Shown one piece after another: positions 17,383-27,151 of a stretch of 64,000 bases of DNA. Positions within the stretch are counted from its first letter, which is position 1. Every line of letters begins with the position of its first letter. This DNA is from Dyadobacter psychrotolerans (GTDB taxonomy: Bacteria; Bacteroidota; Bacteroidia; Cytophagales; Spirosomataceae), in NCBI RefSeq assembly GCF_004349265.1, contig NZ_SMFL01000007.1, positions 285,429-349,428 of the forward strand. Direction: 5' to 3'. The notes under the pieces are model-generated. The model was not told the origin of the DNA. It was given only the letters and a program-made list of their open reading frames with translations, and did not search any database. The position numbers and the translations under genes are program-made.

Positions 17383-19101
17383 ATGGCGAATTTTAATATT
17401 GATAGTAAAAAAGCCCGCACTTATGACGCCATCGTTATTGGCTCAGGAATAAGCGGCGGCTGGTCGGCGAAAGAGCTGACTGAGAAAGGGTTGAAAACCC
17501 TGGTGTTGGAACGTGGGCGTGATGTACAGCATATCAAGGACTATCCCACCACCAACATGATGCCCTGGGAATTTGAGCATCGTGAGCGGCTGCCTAAGGC
17601 GGTTACGGATGCCAATCCCATAGTCAGCAGATGTTACAACTTTAAGGAATCGTCCCAGCACTTTTTTGTAAAAGACAACGAACACCCATACGTACAGGAT
17701 AAAGACCGTCCGTTTGACTGGATTCGTGGTTATCAGGTGGGTGGCAAATCGCTGCTTTGGGCACGGCAAACCCAGCGTTGGAGCAAGTATGATTTTGAAG
17801 GTCCGGCGAGGGATAAATTTGCAGTCGAATGGCCGATTGGATACGATGATATTGCTCCCTGGTACAGTCACGTTGAGAAATTTGCCGGCATCACCGGAAA
17901 CAAAGACGGAATTGATGCGCTGCCGGATGGAGAATTTTTGGCACCGCATGATTTGAATTGTGTTGAAAAATATTTCAAAGAGCAGGTTTCAAAACAGTAT
18001 AAAGATCGACACATCATTATTGGCCGTGCTGCCCACATTACGGAACCTAAACAGATTCATTTGGATCAGGGCAGGGCAAAATGCCAGCACCGGGTGATGT
18101 GCGAGAGAGGTTGTCCGTTTGGCGGATATTTTAGCAGTAATGCTTCAACCATTCCCTGGGCGATGAAAACCGGTAATATGACACTCCGTCCAAACTCGGT
18201 GGTGCATTCGGTTATTTATGATGACAAAAAGCAAAAGGTAACAGGTGTACGCGTTATTGACGCAACAACCAAGGAAATGATGGAATTTTATGCAGAAATT
18301 ATTTTTGTAAATGCAGCAGCTTTAAACACAAACCTGATTCTGTTAAATTCAACTTCTTCCCGTTTTCCTGAAGGGCTGGGAAATGATAATGGTTTGCTTG
18401 GAAAATATGTTGCGTTTCACAATTACCGCGCTACCGTTTCCGGAGAATATGAAGGATTTCTTGATTCGACCACTGACGGCCGCAGACCAAACAGCGGTTA
18501 CATTCCGCGTTTCCGAAATGTTTACAAACAGGAAACAGACTTTCTGAGAGGTTATGCTGCAGGCTTCGGTGCCAACAGACAGTCCTACAACGACAAAAGC
18601 GGAATGGGTGAATCGCTGAAATCAAATCTTTTGGAAACGAAATATGGCAACTGGAGTGTTGGCTCGCACATGATGGGCGAAACGATTCCCAAGGAAAGTA
18701 ACTATGTAGCCCTTGAAAAAGGTTTAAAAGATCCTTTTGGTATGCCTCAGCTCAAAATTTCTGTCGCTTATGATGATAACGATGAAAAGATGATCAAGGA
18801 TTATATGACGCAGGTGAGCGAGATGTTTGCCAATGCCGGATTCAAAAATATTAGAACAAATGACAACGGCAGAAACCCGGGTAACGACATTCATGAAATG
18901 GGTGGTGCAAGAATGGGTAAGGATCCCAAAACATCTGTTCTCAATAAATGGAACCAATTGCATGTTGCCAAAAATGTTTTTGTAACAGACGGCGCGTGTA
19001 TGACCTCTACCTCTACTCAAAATCCGTCACTGACCTATATGGCATTATCGGCAAGAGCAGTTGACCATGCCGTGAAGGAAATGAAGGCGAAGAATTTGTA
19101 G
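17383..19101 (+). CDS. GMC family oxidoreductase (sugar/gluconate dehydrogenase-like flavoprotein)
   Basis: The start is placed at ATG 17383 (MANFNIDSKKARTYDAIVIGSG); a TTG at 17347 in the same frame adds 12 residues that look like untranslated sequence. The product is about 572 residues. FAD binding is shown by DAIVIGSGISGGWSAKEL, then VLERG, and GYQVGGKSLLWARQTQRW. A cysteine-containing segment CERGCPFGGYF follows. The C-terminal catalytic part holds HEMGGARMG and the family-typical VTDGACMTSTSTQNPSLTYMAL. It probably oxidises a sugar or sugar acid in the periplasm with the subunit-3 protein encoded upstream. The 130-170-bp gap between the two genes holds only a degenerate AAGTTAG-type repeat. 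Confidence 0.88.
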   Translation: MANFNIDSKKARTYDAIVIGSGISGGWSAKELTEKGLKTLVLERGRDVQHIKDYPTTNMMPWEFEHRERLPKAVTDANPIVSRCYNFKESSQHFFVKDNEHPYVQDKDRPFDWIRGYQVGGKSLLWARQTQRWSKYDFEGPARDKFAVEWPIGYDDIAPWYSHVEKFAGITGNKDGIDALPDGEFLAPHDLNCVEKYFKEQVSKQYKDRHIIIGRAAHITEPKQIHLDQGRAKCQHRVMCERGCPFGGYFSSNASTIPWAMKTGNMTLRPNSVVHSVIYDDKKQKVTGVRVIDATTKEMMEFYAEIIFVNAAALNTNLILLNSTSSRFPEGLGNDNGLLGKYVAFHNYRATVSGEYEGFLDSTTDGRRPNSGYIPRFRNVYKQETDFLRGYAAGFGANRQSYNDKSGMGESLKSNLLETKYGNWSVGSHMMGETIPKESNYVALEKGLKDPFGMPQLKISVAYDDNDEKMIKDYMTQVSEMFANAGFKNIRTNDNGRNPGNDIHEMGGARMGKDPKTSVLNKWNQLHVAKNVFVTDGACMTSTSTQNPSLTYMALSARAVDHAVKEMKAKNL

Positions 19102-19134
19102 GTTTTTCCTGCAAAACAAACACACACTATAAAA

Positions 19135-20050
19135 ATGAATTTTTTATCACCGGGTCGTTTTATCGATCCATTCACAGACTTTGGATTTAAGCGATTATTC
19201 GGAACGGAGCCGCATAAAGATTTATTAATTGATTTTCTGAACCAGTTATTAGGCAAAAAAGCAAATAAAAGATCTGGTTTATAATAAAACAGAGCAATCG
19301 GGAGAGTCACCTGACAGTAGAAAGGCGGTATTCGATCTGTTATGTACAGGCTCTAATGGTGAGCAGTTCATTATTGAAATGCAGCGAGTCCGCCAGGAGC
19401 ATTTCAAGGATCGATGTCTTTATTACACTTCCTCTTTAATCAGAGAACAGGCGCCGCAAGGCGGAGCAAGATGGGATTACCAGCTTCAACCGGTGTATAT
19501 GATTGGGTTGATGGATTTTATTTTTGATGATACACATGTTAGTCAATATTTGCATAAAGTCCATTTGATGAAAACGGATACATTGGAAATATTTTATGAT
19601 AAACTTGGTTTTATTTTTATTGAGATTCCAAAGTTTAACAAGCAGGAAGGAGACTTATTATCGGAACTGGATAATTGGTTATTTTTGTTAAAGAATATGA
19701 GTAGATTGGATAAAATTCCTTCAATATTGAAAAAACCGATTTTTAGTAAATTGTTTAACATTGCAGAAGTAAGCAATTTAACCAGACAGGAAAAGATGGC
19801 CTACGAATCAAGCTTAAAAGAAAAGTGGGATTATAATAACTCACTTGATTACATTTTAAAAGAGGGTTTAGAAAGAGGAATACGCGAAGGTAGACTGGAA
19901 GGCAAAATCGAAGGCAAAATCGAAGGTAAGATCGAAGGTAAGCTAGAAGGTAGGTTAGAAGTTGCAGCATCCATGAAGAAACGTGGTATGGAAATAAGTT
20001 TAATCCGTGATTTGACCGGATTGTCTGAAGGTGAAATTGAAAAATTATAA
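19135..20050 (+). pseudogene. Rpn/PD-(D/E)XK family nuclease gene, frameshifted
   Basis: The gene starts at ATG 19135 (MNFLSPGRFIDPFTDFGFKR), matching the N-terminus of the PDDEXK-2/Rpn family of recombination-promoting nucleases. In that frame a TAA is reached at about 19282. The family sequence continues one frame over, from about 19264 (IKDLVYNKTEQ, then RKAVFDLLC and the catalytic-type QFIIEMQR) to TAA 20050. The break lies in the A-rich stretch 19255-19266 and corresponds to one extra base or two missing. The C-terminus has a run of 12-bp DNA repeats coding EGKI/EGKL units and ends with the usual LIRDLTGLSEGEIEKL. An assembly error in the poly-A run is possible. A programmed shift is unlikely, because no matching slippery heptamer is in frame. 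Confidence 0.8.
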
Positions 20051-20088
20051 ATAAAATTATATCCGGATTGTACCGGTTAAGTAATTGA

Positions 20089-20122
20089 AGCCGTCACTTG
20101 AAGTTTGTGATGGCTTTTTTTA
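20089..20122 (+). terminator. Intrinsic terminator
   Basis: The stem AGCCGTCAC (20089-20097) pairs with GTGATGGCT (20107-20115), including one G-T pair, and is followed by seven T residues. It closes the unit before the sigma factor gene. Confidence 0.8.
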
Positions 20123-20228
20123 CAAACTTTTTTTTATTGTATAAAAAAAAGTTTTTATTTTTTCTTATCAAGACTAAGGGGTAATTAGTGCAAAAAAGTC
20201 TTTTCATTATTATAAACGAAAAGACGTA

Positions 20229-20909
20229 ATGCAAGATCCTTTGTTAAGCGAAGACCTTCAGTCCGGAAATCTGTTTCATATCTCAACAGATGATTCTGAG
20301 CGGCCACAGTCCAGGGAAATGAGCGCGGCTCTGTTTCTGAAAACAACATTCGAAGAAAATCCCGGCAAAGGGTTGGAACTACTTTTTCGAAGATTTTACA
20401 ACCCGCTTTGCAGCCATGCTGTCAGGTTCGTTTATTCAAAACAAATCGCCGAAGATCTTGTCAGTGAGGTTTTTTTTCAATTTTATCGTACCAGAGCGTA
20501 CGAAAACATTACGTCTTCCTATACAAGTTATCTGTTCCGGTCGGTGCGCAATGAGTGTTACACTTACATGCGCAGGGAATTTGGTAAAACCGATTCACTT
20601 GATACTTCAGCAGAAACAACAATTTCAACATACCATCAGCAGCCTGATGCCGAAATTCATTACAACAATCTTTTTTTGAAAGTGAATGAGGTGATCGGAA
20701 AACTTCCGACCCAATGCCAGCGCGTATTCCTCATGAGCCGGTTTGAAAACAAGAAATACAACGAAATTGCGGATGAACTACATATTTCTCCCAAAACTGT
20801 AGAAGTGCATATCTCCAAAGCACTTAAGTACCTGCGTTCTGCCTTGCGTGGTGAATGGATGATTTCCTGGTTGCTTACACTGTTAACTTCTTGTTTTGTA
20901 GCCGCCTGA
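20229..20909 (+). CDS. ECF-type RNA polymerase sigma factor
   Basis: This 226-residue sigma-70-family protein has region 2 at about residues 50-115 (FRRFYNPLCSHAVRFVYSKQIAEDLVSEVFFQFY) and region 4 at about 155-200 (LPTQCQRVFLMSRFENKKYNEIADELHISPKTVEVHISKAL). In Bacteroidota such factors are usually held by a FecR-type anti-sigma factor and released by a signal from an STN-containing SusC; all three follow here in order. It is expected to direct transcription of the SusC/SusD pair at 21984-26982. The last 15 residues are unusually hydrophobic (WMISWLLTLLTSCFVAA), which is common in this subgroup. Confidence 0.92.
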   Translation: MQDPLLSEDLQSGNLFHISTDDSERPQSREMSAALFLKTTFEENPGKGLELLFRRFYNPLCSHAVRFVYSKQIAEDLVSEVFFQFYRTRAYENITSSYTSYLFRSVRNECYTYMRREFGKTDSLDTSAETTISTYHQQPDAEIHYNNLFLKVNEVIGKLPTQCQRVFLMSRFENKKYNEIADELHISPKTVEVHISKALKYLRSALRGEWMISWLLTLLTSCFVAA

Positions 20910-20950
20910 GTTGCCTTCCTGGTTCAAATTGACTATCGAAAGACATTGAA

Positions 20951-21961
20951 ATGAAAACATCTATAACTAAATATACGCTTTTCGAATACTTGTCGGGCCG
21001 GTGTAACCCTCTGGAAAGGCAACTGGTAGAGGAATGGACAGGCAAGGATGAAAATACCGAGATCTTTTACCAATGGCTGCTTGAATACGAAACACGCTGT
21101 CCGCAGTTTGTTGCTGATCAGGAAAGTGGTGTCGTTGGTCTGATGAAACGGATTGATGAAATTGACAGAACCGTCATAAGTAGTAAGGTCACTGAGGGAT
21201 CGGATATTTATACTTTGGATAAAAGGGGGAATTTTAGGAAATATCTGCTGATAGCTGCGACAGTACTACTGGTTTTGGGTTGCGGCTGGTGGTTCCGGGA
21301 TTTAGTGAGATACAAAACTTATCAGACGGGTTATGGACAGACCACAAATCTGTATCTGGAAGATGGAAGTAAAGTTGCTTTAAATGCAAATTCCTCTCTC
21401 AAAATTCCGCGGTTTGGGTTCGCTGATAATGTGAGAGAGGTTTTACTGGAAGGTGAAGGAGAGTTTACTATAAGCCACACAATTGATAATAAACGGTTCG
21501 TGGTAAAAACGTCGGAGGCATTCCAGGTTGAAGTTTTGGGAACCGTATTTTCGGTTTTTTCAAGAGCGAGAGGGACAAAAGTTGCTCTCAAATGTGGCAG
21601 TGTACGAATTGATTATGCGCAAAAAGAACAGCGGCGGGAGCTGATGATGGAGCCGGGAGATCTTGCTGTACTAGACAAAACAGGAGCAGTTCAACTGGAA
21701 AAGCATCAGGATACAAAAACATTCGCTGCGTGGACAGAGCAGCGTTATATTTTTAACAGCACGCCGGTAAAAGAAATATCGGCAATGATCGAGGATAATT
21801 TTGGCCTGCGCGTGAAAACAGGCAGTAAGGAAATAGCTGAGCGGACGATTACCGGGAACTTCAAAACAAAAAATGCCGGGGAGCTTTTAAAGACAATTTC
21901 AGAAGTACTGGATTTGACAATTCAGGCTTCGGGAGATTCCATTCTTTTAACCAATAATTAA
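20951..21961 (+). CDS. FecR family anti-sigma factor
   Basis: This 336-residue inner-membrane protein has a cytoplasmic N-terminal anti-sigma region (residues 1-95). One membrane segment follows (about 98-115, LLIAATVLLVLGCGWWF), then the periplasmic FecR domain (TTNLYLEDGSKVALNANSSL...VLGTVFSVFSR) and the C-terminal DUF4974-like part (YIFNSTPVKEISAMIEDNFGL). It relays the substrate signal from the STN domain of the SusC encoded 22 bp downstream to the sigma factor encoded 41 bp upstream. Confidence 0.92.
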   Translation: MKTSITKYTLFEYLSGRCNPLERQLVEEWTGKDENTEIFYQWLLEYETRCPQFVADQESGVVGLMKRIDEIDRTVISSKVTEGSDIYTLDKRGNFRKYLLIAATVLLVLGCGWWFRDLVRYKTYQTGYGQTTNLYLEDGSKVALNANSSLKIPRFGFADNVREVLLEGEGEFTISHTIDNKRFVVKTSEAFQVEVLGTVFSVFSRARGTKVALKCGSVRIDYAQKEQRRELMMEPGDLAVLDKTGAVQLEKHQDTKTFAAWTEQRYIFNSTPVKEISAMIEDNFGLRVKTGSKEIAERTITGNFKTKNAGELLKTISEVLDLTIQASGDSILLTNN

Positions 21962-21983
21962 ATCAATCCTAACAACTTTAACT

Positions 21984-24900
21984 ATGCACCTAAATTTATC
22001 CGCCAGGCAATGGGTGGGAATTGGGCTCGTTTGTATAACACAATCGTATCCCGTCGCCCACTCCCAGACTCTCGCATTTGCTGCCATGCCGGCAAAGCAG
22101 AGTGTTTCTGTAAGACAGGAAATGAAACTAAAAAATGTGCTTCTGGACCTTCAGCGGCATTACAGTGTTGAAATCGTATTTGAAGATCGGCTGGTAGGCT
22201 CAATAAATGTAATTCCAGGTGCACTAAACCTGAATGATCCGATTGAAAAAAATCTTGATTTGTTGTTAAAACAGAATGGGCTAAGGTTTAAAAAAACCAG
22301 GAAAAACACTTACGTGATTACCGGGGACAAAAGTAAAAGCCAGGAAGCTGTCAAAGATGAAAAAAAAGAATCGGCGTTTTTGCCTGAGCCTGGTGACAAC
22401 CAGCAAGTAGTAACAGACCCAACCGCAGCGATTGACGTAGATAAAACAATAAGGGGAAAAGTTACTGATGAAGGGGGATCTGGTCTGCCGGGTGTAAGTG
22501 TTGTTGTGAAAGGAACACAGCGGGGTACTTCTACGGTTGCTGACGGCACCTATCAGTTGGACGTTCCGGATGAAGGACAACCGATTCTCGTTTTTAGTTT
22601 TGTAGGTTATAAATCGCAGGAAGTAAATCCCGGTAACCGAACAGATGTCCATGTAAGCATGACACCGGATGAGAGTTCACTTGAAGAAATTGTTGTGGTT
22701 GGATATGGTGCGGTGAAAAAATCAGATTTAACGGGAGCAGTTGGTACAGTTAAAGCCGAAGTTTTGCAGGAACGCCCTGCATCTTCACTAAATCAGGGGC
22801 TTTCCGGGCGTATCACCGGCGTTAACGTTTCATCTAATTCCGGCCGGCCTGGAGGAAGAGCCAATATCCGTATTCGGGGGGCAAGTTCGGTAAGTGTTTC
22901 CAACAACCCACTTTATGTTATAGACGGAGTTATCCTCAATTCAGTCGATCTGCAGAACGGAAGTACACCCATTGATTATATCAATCCCAATGACATCGCT
23001 TCGATAGAGGTCTTAAAAGATGCTTCTTCAACTGCAATTTACGGAGCACGCGGTGCCAATGGTGTAATCATGGTTACAACCAAACGAGGAACAGCGAACG
23101 GCGGCCGGGTAACCTATGACAGCGATTTCAGCATCGGTATTGCCCCTAAGAAACTGGATTTATTAAATGCAAAAGAATTTCTGGCGGTTGAAGATCTTGC
23201 CTATCAGAATGCAGCGAAGTATGATCCGGCCGGGTGGGCATTGGGAACCAAATATGTTGATCCAAAAACCAAAAGAACCAATCCGAAATTATTTGATGCC
23301 CAAGGAAATCCTTTATACGACACGGACTGGCAGAAAGAAACTTTTCAGAAAGCCTTTACCCAAAATCATCAGCTGGGGTTTACCAATGGTAGTGAAAAGG
23401 GAACTTACGGCGCTTTCATCAACTACCGTAACGAAAACGGAATCGTAAAAGAATCCTGGCAGAAGCGGTTTTCGGGGCGTTTTGTTTTTGATACACAAAT
23501 AAAAAGCTGGCTGAAAGTAGGTGGTAGCCTGGGTTATACCGATCAGAATGAAAAACAGGTTGATCAGCTTGGAGGTGGCGGTATAACAACAATGCGTCAG
23601 GTATTGGAAGCGCTTCCAATTATTCCTGCAAAATATCCGGATGGCACCTGGGCCAGCAACCGGGATTACCCCGGCATGGAAGGCGGTGATAATCCGTTGC
23701 GGGTTGGTAAGGAAAGGTTATATTTTCTCAGAACCCAAACCATGCTGGGAAATATGTACAGCCAGATCAGGCTGGCTGACGGGCTTGAGTTTAAAACCAC
23801 GATAGGAACCAATGTGATCAACCAGAGGCTGGATTATTACGGAGGAAAGGCCTTGCAATATATTTCTGCCAGTCAGAACGGAGCTGCTTCGGTAACAAAC
23901 AACAGATTCAATTCATGGCAGTTTGAAAACTACCTGACCTACAATAAGGAATTTGCTAAAATACATTCCCTCAATGCACTTTTAGGTCTTTCCTGGCAAC
24001 ACATTGACCGTTTTGAAAACGTCGCCAGTACACAGAATTTTGGAGATGATTATTTTCAGTTCTATAACCTTGGAGCAGGTGCAAGCCCCCAGGCACCAGC
24101 TTCATCCGGTACTGCTTATGGTCTGAATTCATACTTTGCCCGGGTAAATTATGGTTTGCTCAACAAATATCTGGTGACCTTCACCGGACGTGTGGATGGG
24201 TCTTCAAAATTCGGAGCAGCCAATCAGTATGCATTTTTCCCTTCTGCCGCGCTGGCCTGGCGGGTTACTGAAGAAAGTTTTATGCAAGGTATTCCTGCGA
24301 TTTCGAATTTAAAGCTAAGGACAAGTTATGGCGTTACCGGTAACTCGGAGATTGCGGCTTACCGCGCTTTGGCTGGTATGGCAAGTTATGATGTCATTTT
24401 CGGGGGCTCCCGTAACATCGGAATCGGAGTGAGTCGTATGGCCAATGCAAACCTGCAATGGGAAAAAACACATCAGTTTGATTTTGGTTTAGAACTTGGT
24501 CTGTTTTCAAACAGAGTAAATTTTGAACTGGACCTGTACAGAAGAAAAGCAGTTGACATGTTGCTGGATGCTCCTTTGCCTTTGAGCAGCGGCTATCCAA
24601 GCATTACAACCAACATCGGAAGTATGGAAAATAAAGGAATTGAATTTGCTGTAAACTCAACCAACATCAAAACCGCCAATTTTACATGGAGTACAACTTT
24701 TAACATTTCAGTTAATAAAAATAAAGTACTGGCTTTGTCCGGGGGTAGTGATATTTACTCCGGTGCTACGGTAATCCGTGTAGGTGAGCCGGTTGGTTCT
24801 ATGTTTGGCAGGGTTCACCTTGGCATCTGGGGGACAAGTGAAGTCGAAGAAGCAAAAAGATACAACAGTAGACCCGGCGATGTTAAGTATCTTGATTTAA

Positions 24901-25451
24901 ATAACGACGGTGTAATTAACGATAACGACAGAACGATCATTGGGAAAGGTATTCCCGATGGCTTTGGTACCTTTCTAAATACTTTCCAGTACAAAGCCTT
25001 TTCGCTGACCGTTGACTTGCAATACATGTATGGCAATGATGTTTTGGATAGAAGTATTCACTCGGCTGAGGACAGACAAGGTATTGCAAACAGTTACAAA
25101 ACGGTGCTCAATGCCTGGACCGAAACCAACCAGAATACACCAATTGCCCAGGTTAGGCCGATCGCGGCAGGGTATACTACCAATAACGACACGCATAAAG
25201 TTTCGGATGCTTCTTTTATCCGCGGACGCAATCTATTGCTGGCTTACACATTTCCTGTAAAAGTCAGCAACAAACTGAAACTTGACCGTCTCCGGGTTTA
25301 CGGGTCCGTACAGAACTTCTTTGTCGCCACCAAATATTTTGGATTCGACCCCGAAGTTTCCAACTCAGGTTCGCCGTTTGATCAGGGTTTTGGACTATAT
25401 GATTACCCAAAACCGCGGGTATTTATGCTCGGGTTGAATATCGGTTTGTAA
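21984..25451 (+). CDS. SusC family TonB-dependent transporter with N-terminal STN signalling domain
   Basis: This protein has 1155 residues. The order is a signal region (1-35), an STN domain (about 40-112, MKLKNVLLDLQRHYSVEIVFED...TYVITGD), a linker and a carboxypeptidase-regulatory-like domain (about 150-235, RGKVTDEGGSGLPGVSVVVKG). The plug carries EEIVVVGYGAVKKSDLTGAV, LYVIDGVI and IASIEVLKDASSTAIYGARG. The barrel ends VFMLGLNIGL. The STN domain is what contacts FecR proteins, so this transporter both imports a nutrient and reports its presence to the sigma/anti-sigma pair upstream. Spacing is tight on both sides, consistent with one operon. Confidence 0.95.
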   Translation: MHLNLSARQWVGIGLVCITQSYPVAHSQTLAFAAMPAKQSVSVRQEMKLKNVLLDLQRHYSVEIVFEDRLVGSINVIPGALNLNDPIEKNLDLLLKQNGLRFKKTRKNTYVITGDKSKSQEAVKDEKKESAFLPEPGDNQQVVTDPTAAIDVDKTIRGKVTDEGGSGLPGVSVVVKGTQRGTSTVADGTYQLDVPDEGQPILVFSFVGYKSQEVNPGNRTDVHVSMTPDESSLEEIVVVGYGAVKKSDLTGAVGTVKAEVLQERPASSLNQGLSGRITGVNVSSNSGRPGGRANIRIRGASSVSVSNNPLYVIDGVILNSVDLQNGSTPIDYINPNDIASIEVLKDASSTAIYGARGANGVIMVTTKRGTANGGRVTYDSDFSIGIAPKKLDLLNAKEFLAVEDLAYQNAAKYDPAGWALGTKYVDPKTKRTNPKLFDAQGNPLYDTDWQKETFQKAFTQNHQLGFTNGSEKGTYGAFINYRNENGIVKESWQKRFSGRFVFDTQIKSWLKVGGSLGYTDQNEKQVDQLGGGGITTMRQVLEALPIIPAKYPDGTWASNRDYPGMEGGDNPLRVGKERLYFLRTQTMLGNMYSQIRLADGLEFKTTIGTNVINQRLDYYGGKALQYISASQNGAASVTNNRFNSWQFENYLTYNKEFAKIHSLNALLGLSWQHIDRFENVASTQNFGDDYFQFYNLGAGASPQAPASSGTAYGLNSYFARVNYGLLNKYLVTFTGRVDGSSKFGAANQYAFFPSAALAWRVTEESFMQGIPAISNLKLRTSYGVTGNSEIAAYRALAGMASYDVIFGGSRNIGIGVSRMANANLQWEKTHQFDFGLELGLFSNRVNFELDLYRRKAVDMLLDAPLPLSSGYPSITTNIGSMENKGIEFAVNSTNIKTANFTWSTTFNISVNKNKVLALSGGSDIYSGATVIRVGEPVGSMFGRVHLGIWGTSEVEEAKRYNSRPGDVKYLDLNNDGVINDNDRTIIGKGIPDGFGTFLNTFQYKAFSLTVDLQYMYGNDVLDRSIHSAEDRQGIANSYKTVLNAWTETNQNTPIAQVRPIAAGYTTNNDTHKVSDASFIRGRNLLLAYTFPVKVSNKLKLDRLRVYGSVQNFFVATKYFGFDPEVSNSGSPFDQGFGLYDYPKPRVFMLGLNIGL

Positions 25452-25479
25452 TTAAATGTTGACTTTTAATAAAGCTACA

Positions 25480-26982
25480 ATGAAAACAATATCAAATAAA
25501 ACAGGTTTGCTTGCAATGATGTTTGCTGCATTGTTTGTTACAGGCTGCTCAGATTTTTTGGATGAATCAGATCCCAGCAATTTTACGGTTGAAAATTATT
25601 TTACAAAACCCGAGCATGCCAGAAGTTCGGTGAATGCTATTTATGCTGCGTTAAGAGATCCTATGACAAGCGGCTTCGGCGGTGGAACCTGGATGATGAC
25701 GGAGTTTGCCACGGGTCTTGCCGCAACAGATTTAGGTCAGGCTGTAAACAGTTATTTTGTGAAGGATTTAAAAAACACTTCGGATAATGGTTACGGACAA
25801 GCCTATTGGCAGGCTTACTACAAGGGAATTGCCAACGCCAATATTTCAATTGCCAAAATTCCAACCATTACCATGGATGCTGCGGAAGCAAAGAGGCTGA
25901 TGGGTGAAGCATATTTTCTAAGGGCATTTTATTATTTCAATCTTGTAAGGATGTTTGGAAGCATTCCGCTGATAACCGATGTGGTGAACCTGCAATCAGA
26001 ACAATTAAGACCTGCACAGGCTACTCCTGATGAGATTTATAAACTCATTGTTGCTGATTTGCAAACCGCGGAAGCTTCCGGCCTTGCCTGGACTGACGCA
26101 ACCGGTAAGGTAAGTTTAGGTGCAGTGAAATCTTTGATGGCCCGAGTTTACCTTACCATGGCTGGATACCCTTTACTAAAAGGCGCTGAATACTATACCC
26201 TCGCAGCCAAAAAAGCGGAAGAAGTTATTGATTCAAAGCAGTTTAAGCTGTTTTCTTCTTACAATGATTTTCATGATCCAAATAAGAAAAACATTGAGGA
26301 GAATATATTTATGATTCAGTATAAAACGCAGATCATTCCTTCTCAGTGGCAGGTAGCCATCATTCCATATAACAAGAACATTTCTCAATATTCTGATGAA
26401 ACCGGCGGAATTTATGCCACCGCCGATTTCGCGAGATCTTTTGAAACGGCAGATTTACGCGGAAAGGAAAAACAGTTTTTTTATACAAAATACACTTTGG
26501 AATCCGACCGGACTAAGGAAATTGATTTGGGAGGTTATTTTATATGGAAACACTTTGATGTTACCGCCCAAACCAGTACGTCTAACAGTGACCTCAACTG
26601 GCCGGTGATTCGTTATGCCGATGTTTTGCTCATGTATGCCGAAGCATCAAATGAAGTAAACGGACCGGGTGCCAAGGCGTATGATGCAGTGAATGCTGTC
26701 AGAACCAGAGCACAATTGGCGAATCTTGCCGGGTTGTCTAAGGATGCATTGCGTGAAGCAATCTGGCGTGAACGCTGGTATGAATTATGTTTTGAGAATA
26801 TCACCTGGTTTGATATGGCCCGGCTTCGTAAAGCCTTTAATGTCAGCACCAAAAAGTTTGATGATTACATCGGTCATAAATTTTCCTACGGGCCGGTTCT
26901 GGCTGAAAAGGAATTATTGTTTCCGATTCCAACCGTCGAAATCAGGAACAATACAAAACTAAATCAGAACAAAGGTTATTAG
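25480..26982 (+). CDS. SusD/RagB family nutrient-binding lipoprotein
   Basis: The start is placed at ATG 25480 (MKTISNKTGLLAMMFAALFVTGCSD), which gives a clean lipoprotein signal with the lipidated Cys at residue 22. An upstream ATG at 25456 would add eight residues before it. The product has about 500 residues and the usual order: VENYFTKPEHARSSVNAIYAAL, AEAYFLRAFYYFNLVRMFGSIPL (read as GEAYFLRA), VIRYADVLLMYAEASNEV, WRERWYELCFENITWFDMARLRK and LFPIPTVEI...NQNKGY. It pairs with the SusC encoded directly upstream. A strong terminator follows. Confidence 0.95.
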   Translation: MKTISNKTGLLAMMFAALFVTGCSDFLDESDPSNFTVENYFTKPEHARSSVNAIYAALRDPMTSGFGGGTWMMTEFATGLAATDLGQAVNSYFVKDLKNTSDNGYGQAYWQAYYKGIANANISIAKIPTITMDAAEAKRLMGEAYFLRAFYYFNLVRMFGSIPLITDVVNLQSEQLRPAQATPDEIYKLIVADLQTAEASGLAWTDATGKVSLGAVKSLMARVYLTMAGYPLLKGAEYYTLAAKKAEEVIDSKQFKLFSSYNDFHDPNKKNIEENIFMIQYKTQIIPSQWQVAIIPYNKNISQYSDETGGIYATADFARSFETADLRGKEKQFFYTKYTLESDRTKEIDLGGYFIWKHFDVTAQTSTSNSDLNWPVIRYADVLLMYAEASNEVNGPGAKAYDAVNAVRTRAQLANLAGLSKDALREAIWRERWYELCFENITWFDMARLRKAFNVSTKKFDDYIGHKFSYGPVLAEKELLFPIPTVEIRNNTKLNQNKGY

Positions 26983-26995
26983 TGAAACCAAACTG

Positions 26996-27035
26996 GAAGG
27001 CCGCCTGAACATCCTTCTGGCGGCCTTCTTCTTTA
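26996..27035 (+). terminator. Intrinsic terminator of the sigma/FecR/SusCD unit
   Basis: The 10-bp GC-rich stem GAAGGCCGCC (26996-27005) pairs with GGCGGCCTTC (27019-27028) and is followed by TTCTTT. It lies 14 bp after the SusD stop. Confidence 0.85.
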
Positions 27036-27151
27036 GTATATGATTGTCCGCAATTAGTATACAGTTTTCCACAAATTACAGTAATTAGGCTTCTGAATGC
27101 CAGTGGTACCATATTTTCGCGGTTTTGTTTAAATCAAACATAAAAACGGTT

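Noticed and set aside
16700..19101. Complete three-subunit gluconate 2-dehydrogenase
   Set aside because: Only the small subunit and the flavoprotein are present; no multi-haem cytochrome subunit is encoded next to them.
19255..19266. Programmed ribosomal frameshift in the Rpn-type gene
   Set aside because: The shift needed is +1, the run is not a heptamer in the right phase for -1 slippage, and this gene family does not use frameshifting as far as I know.
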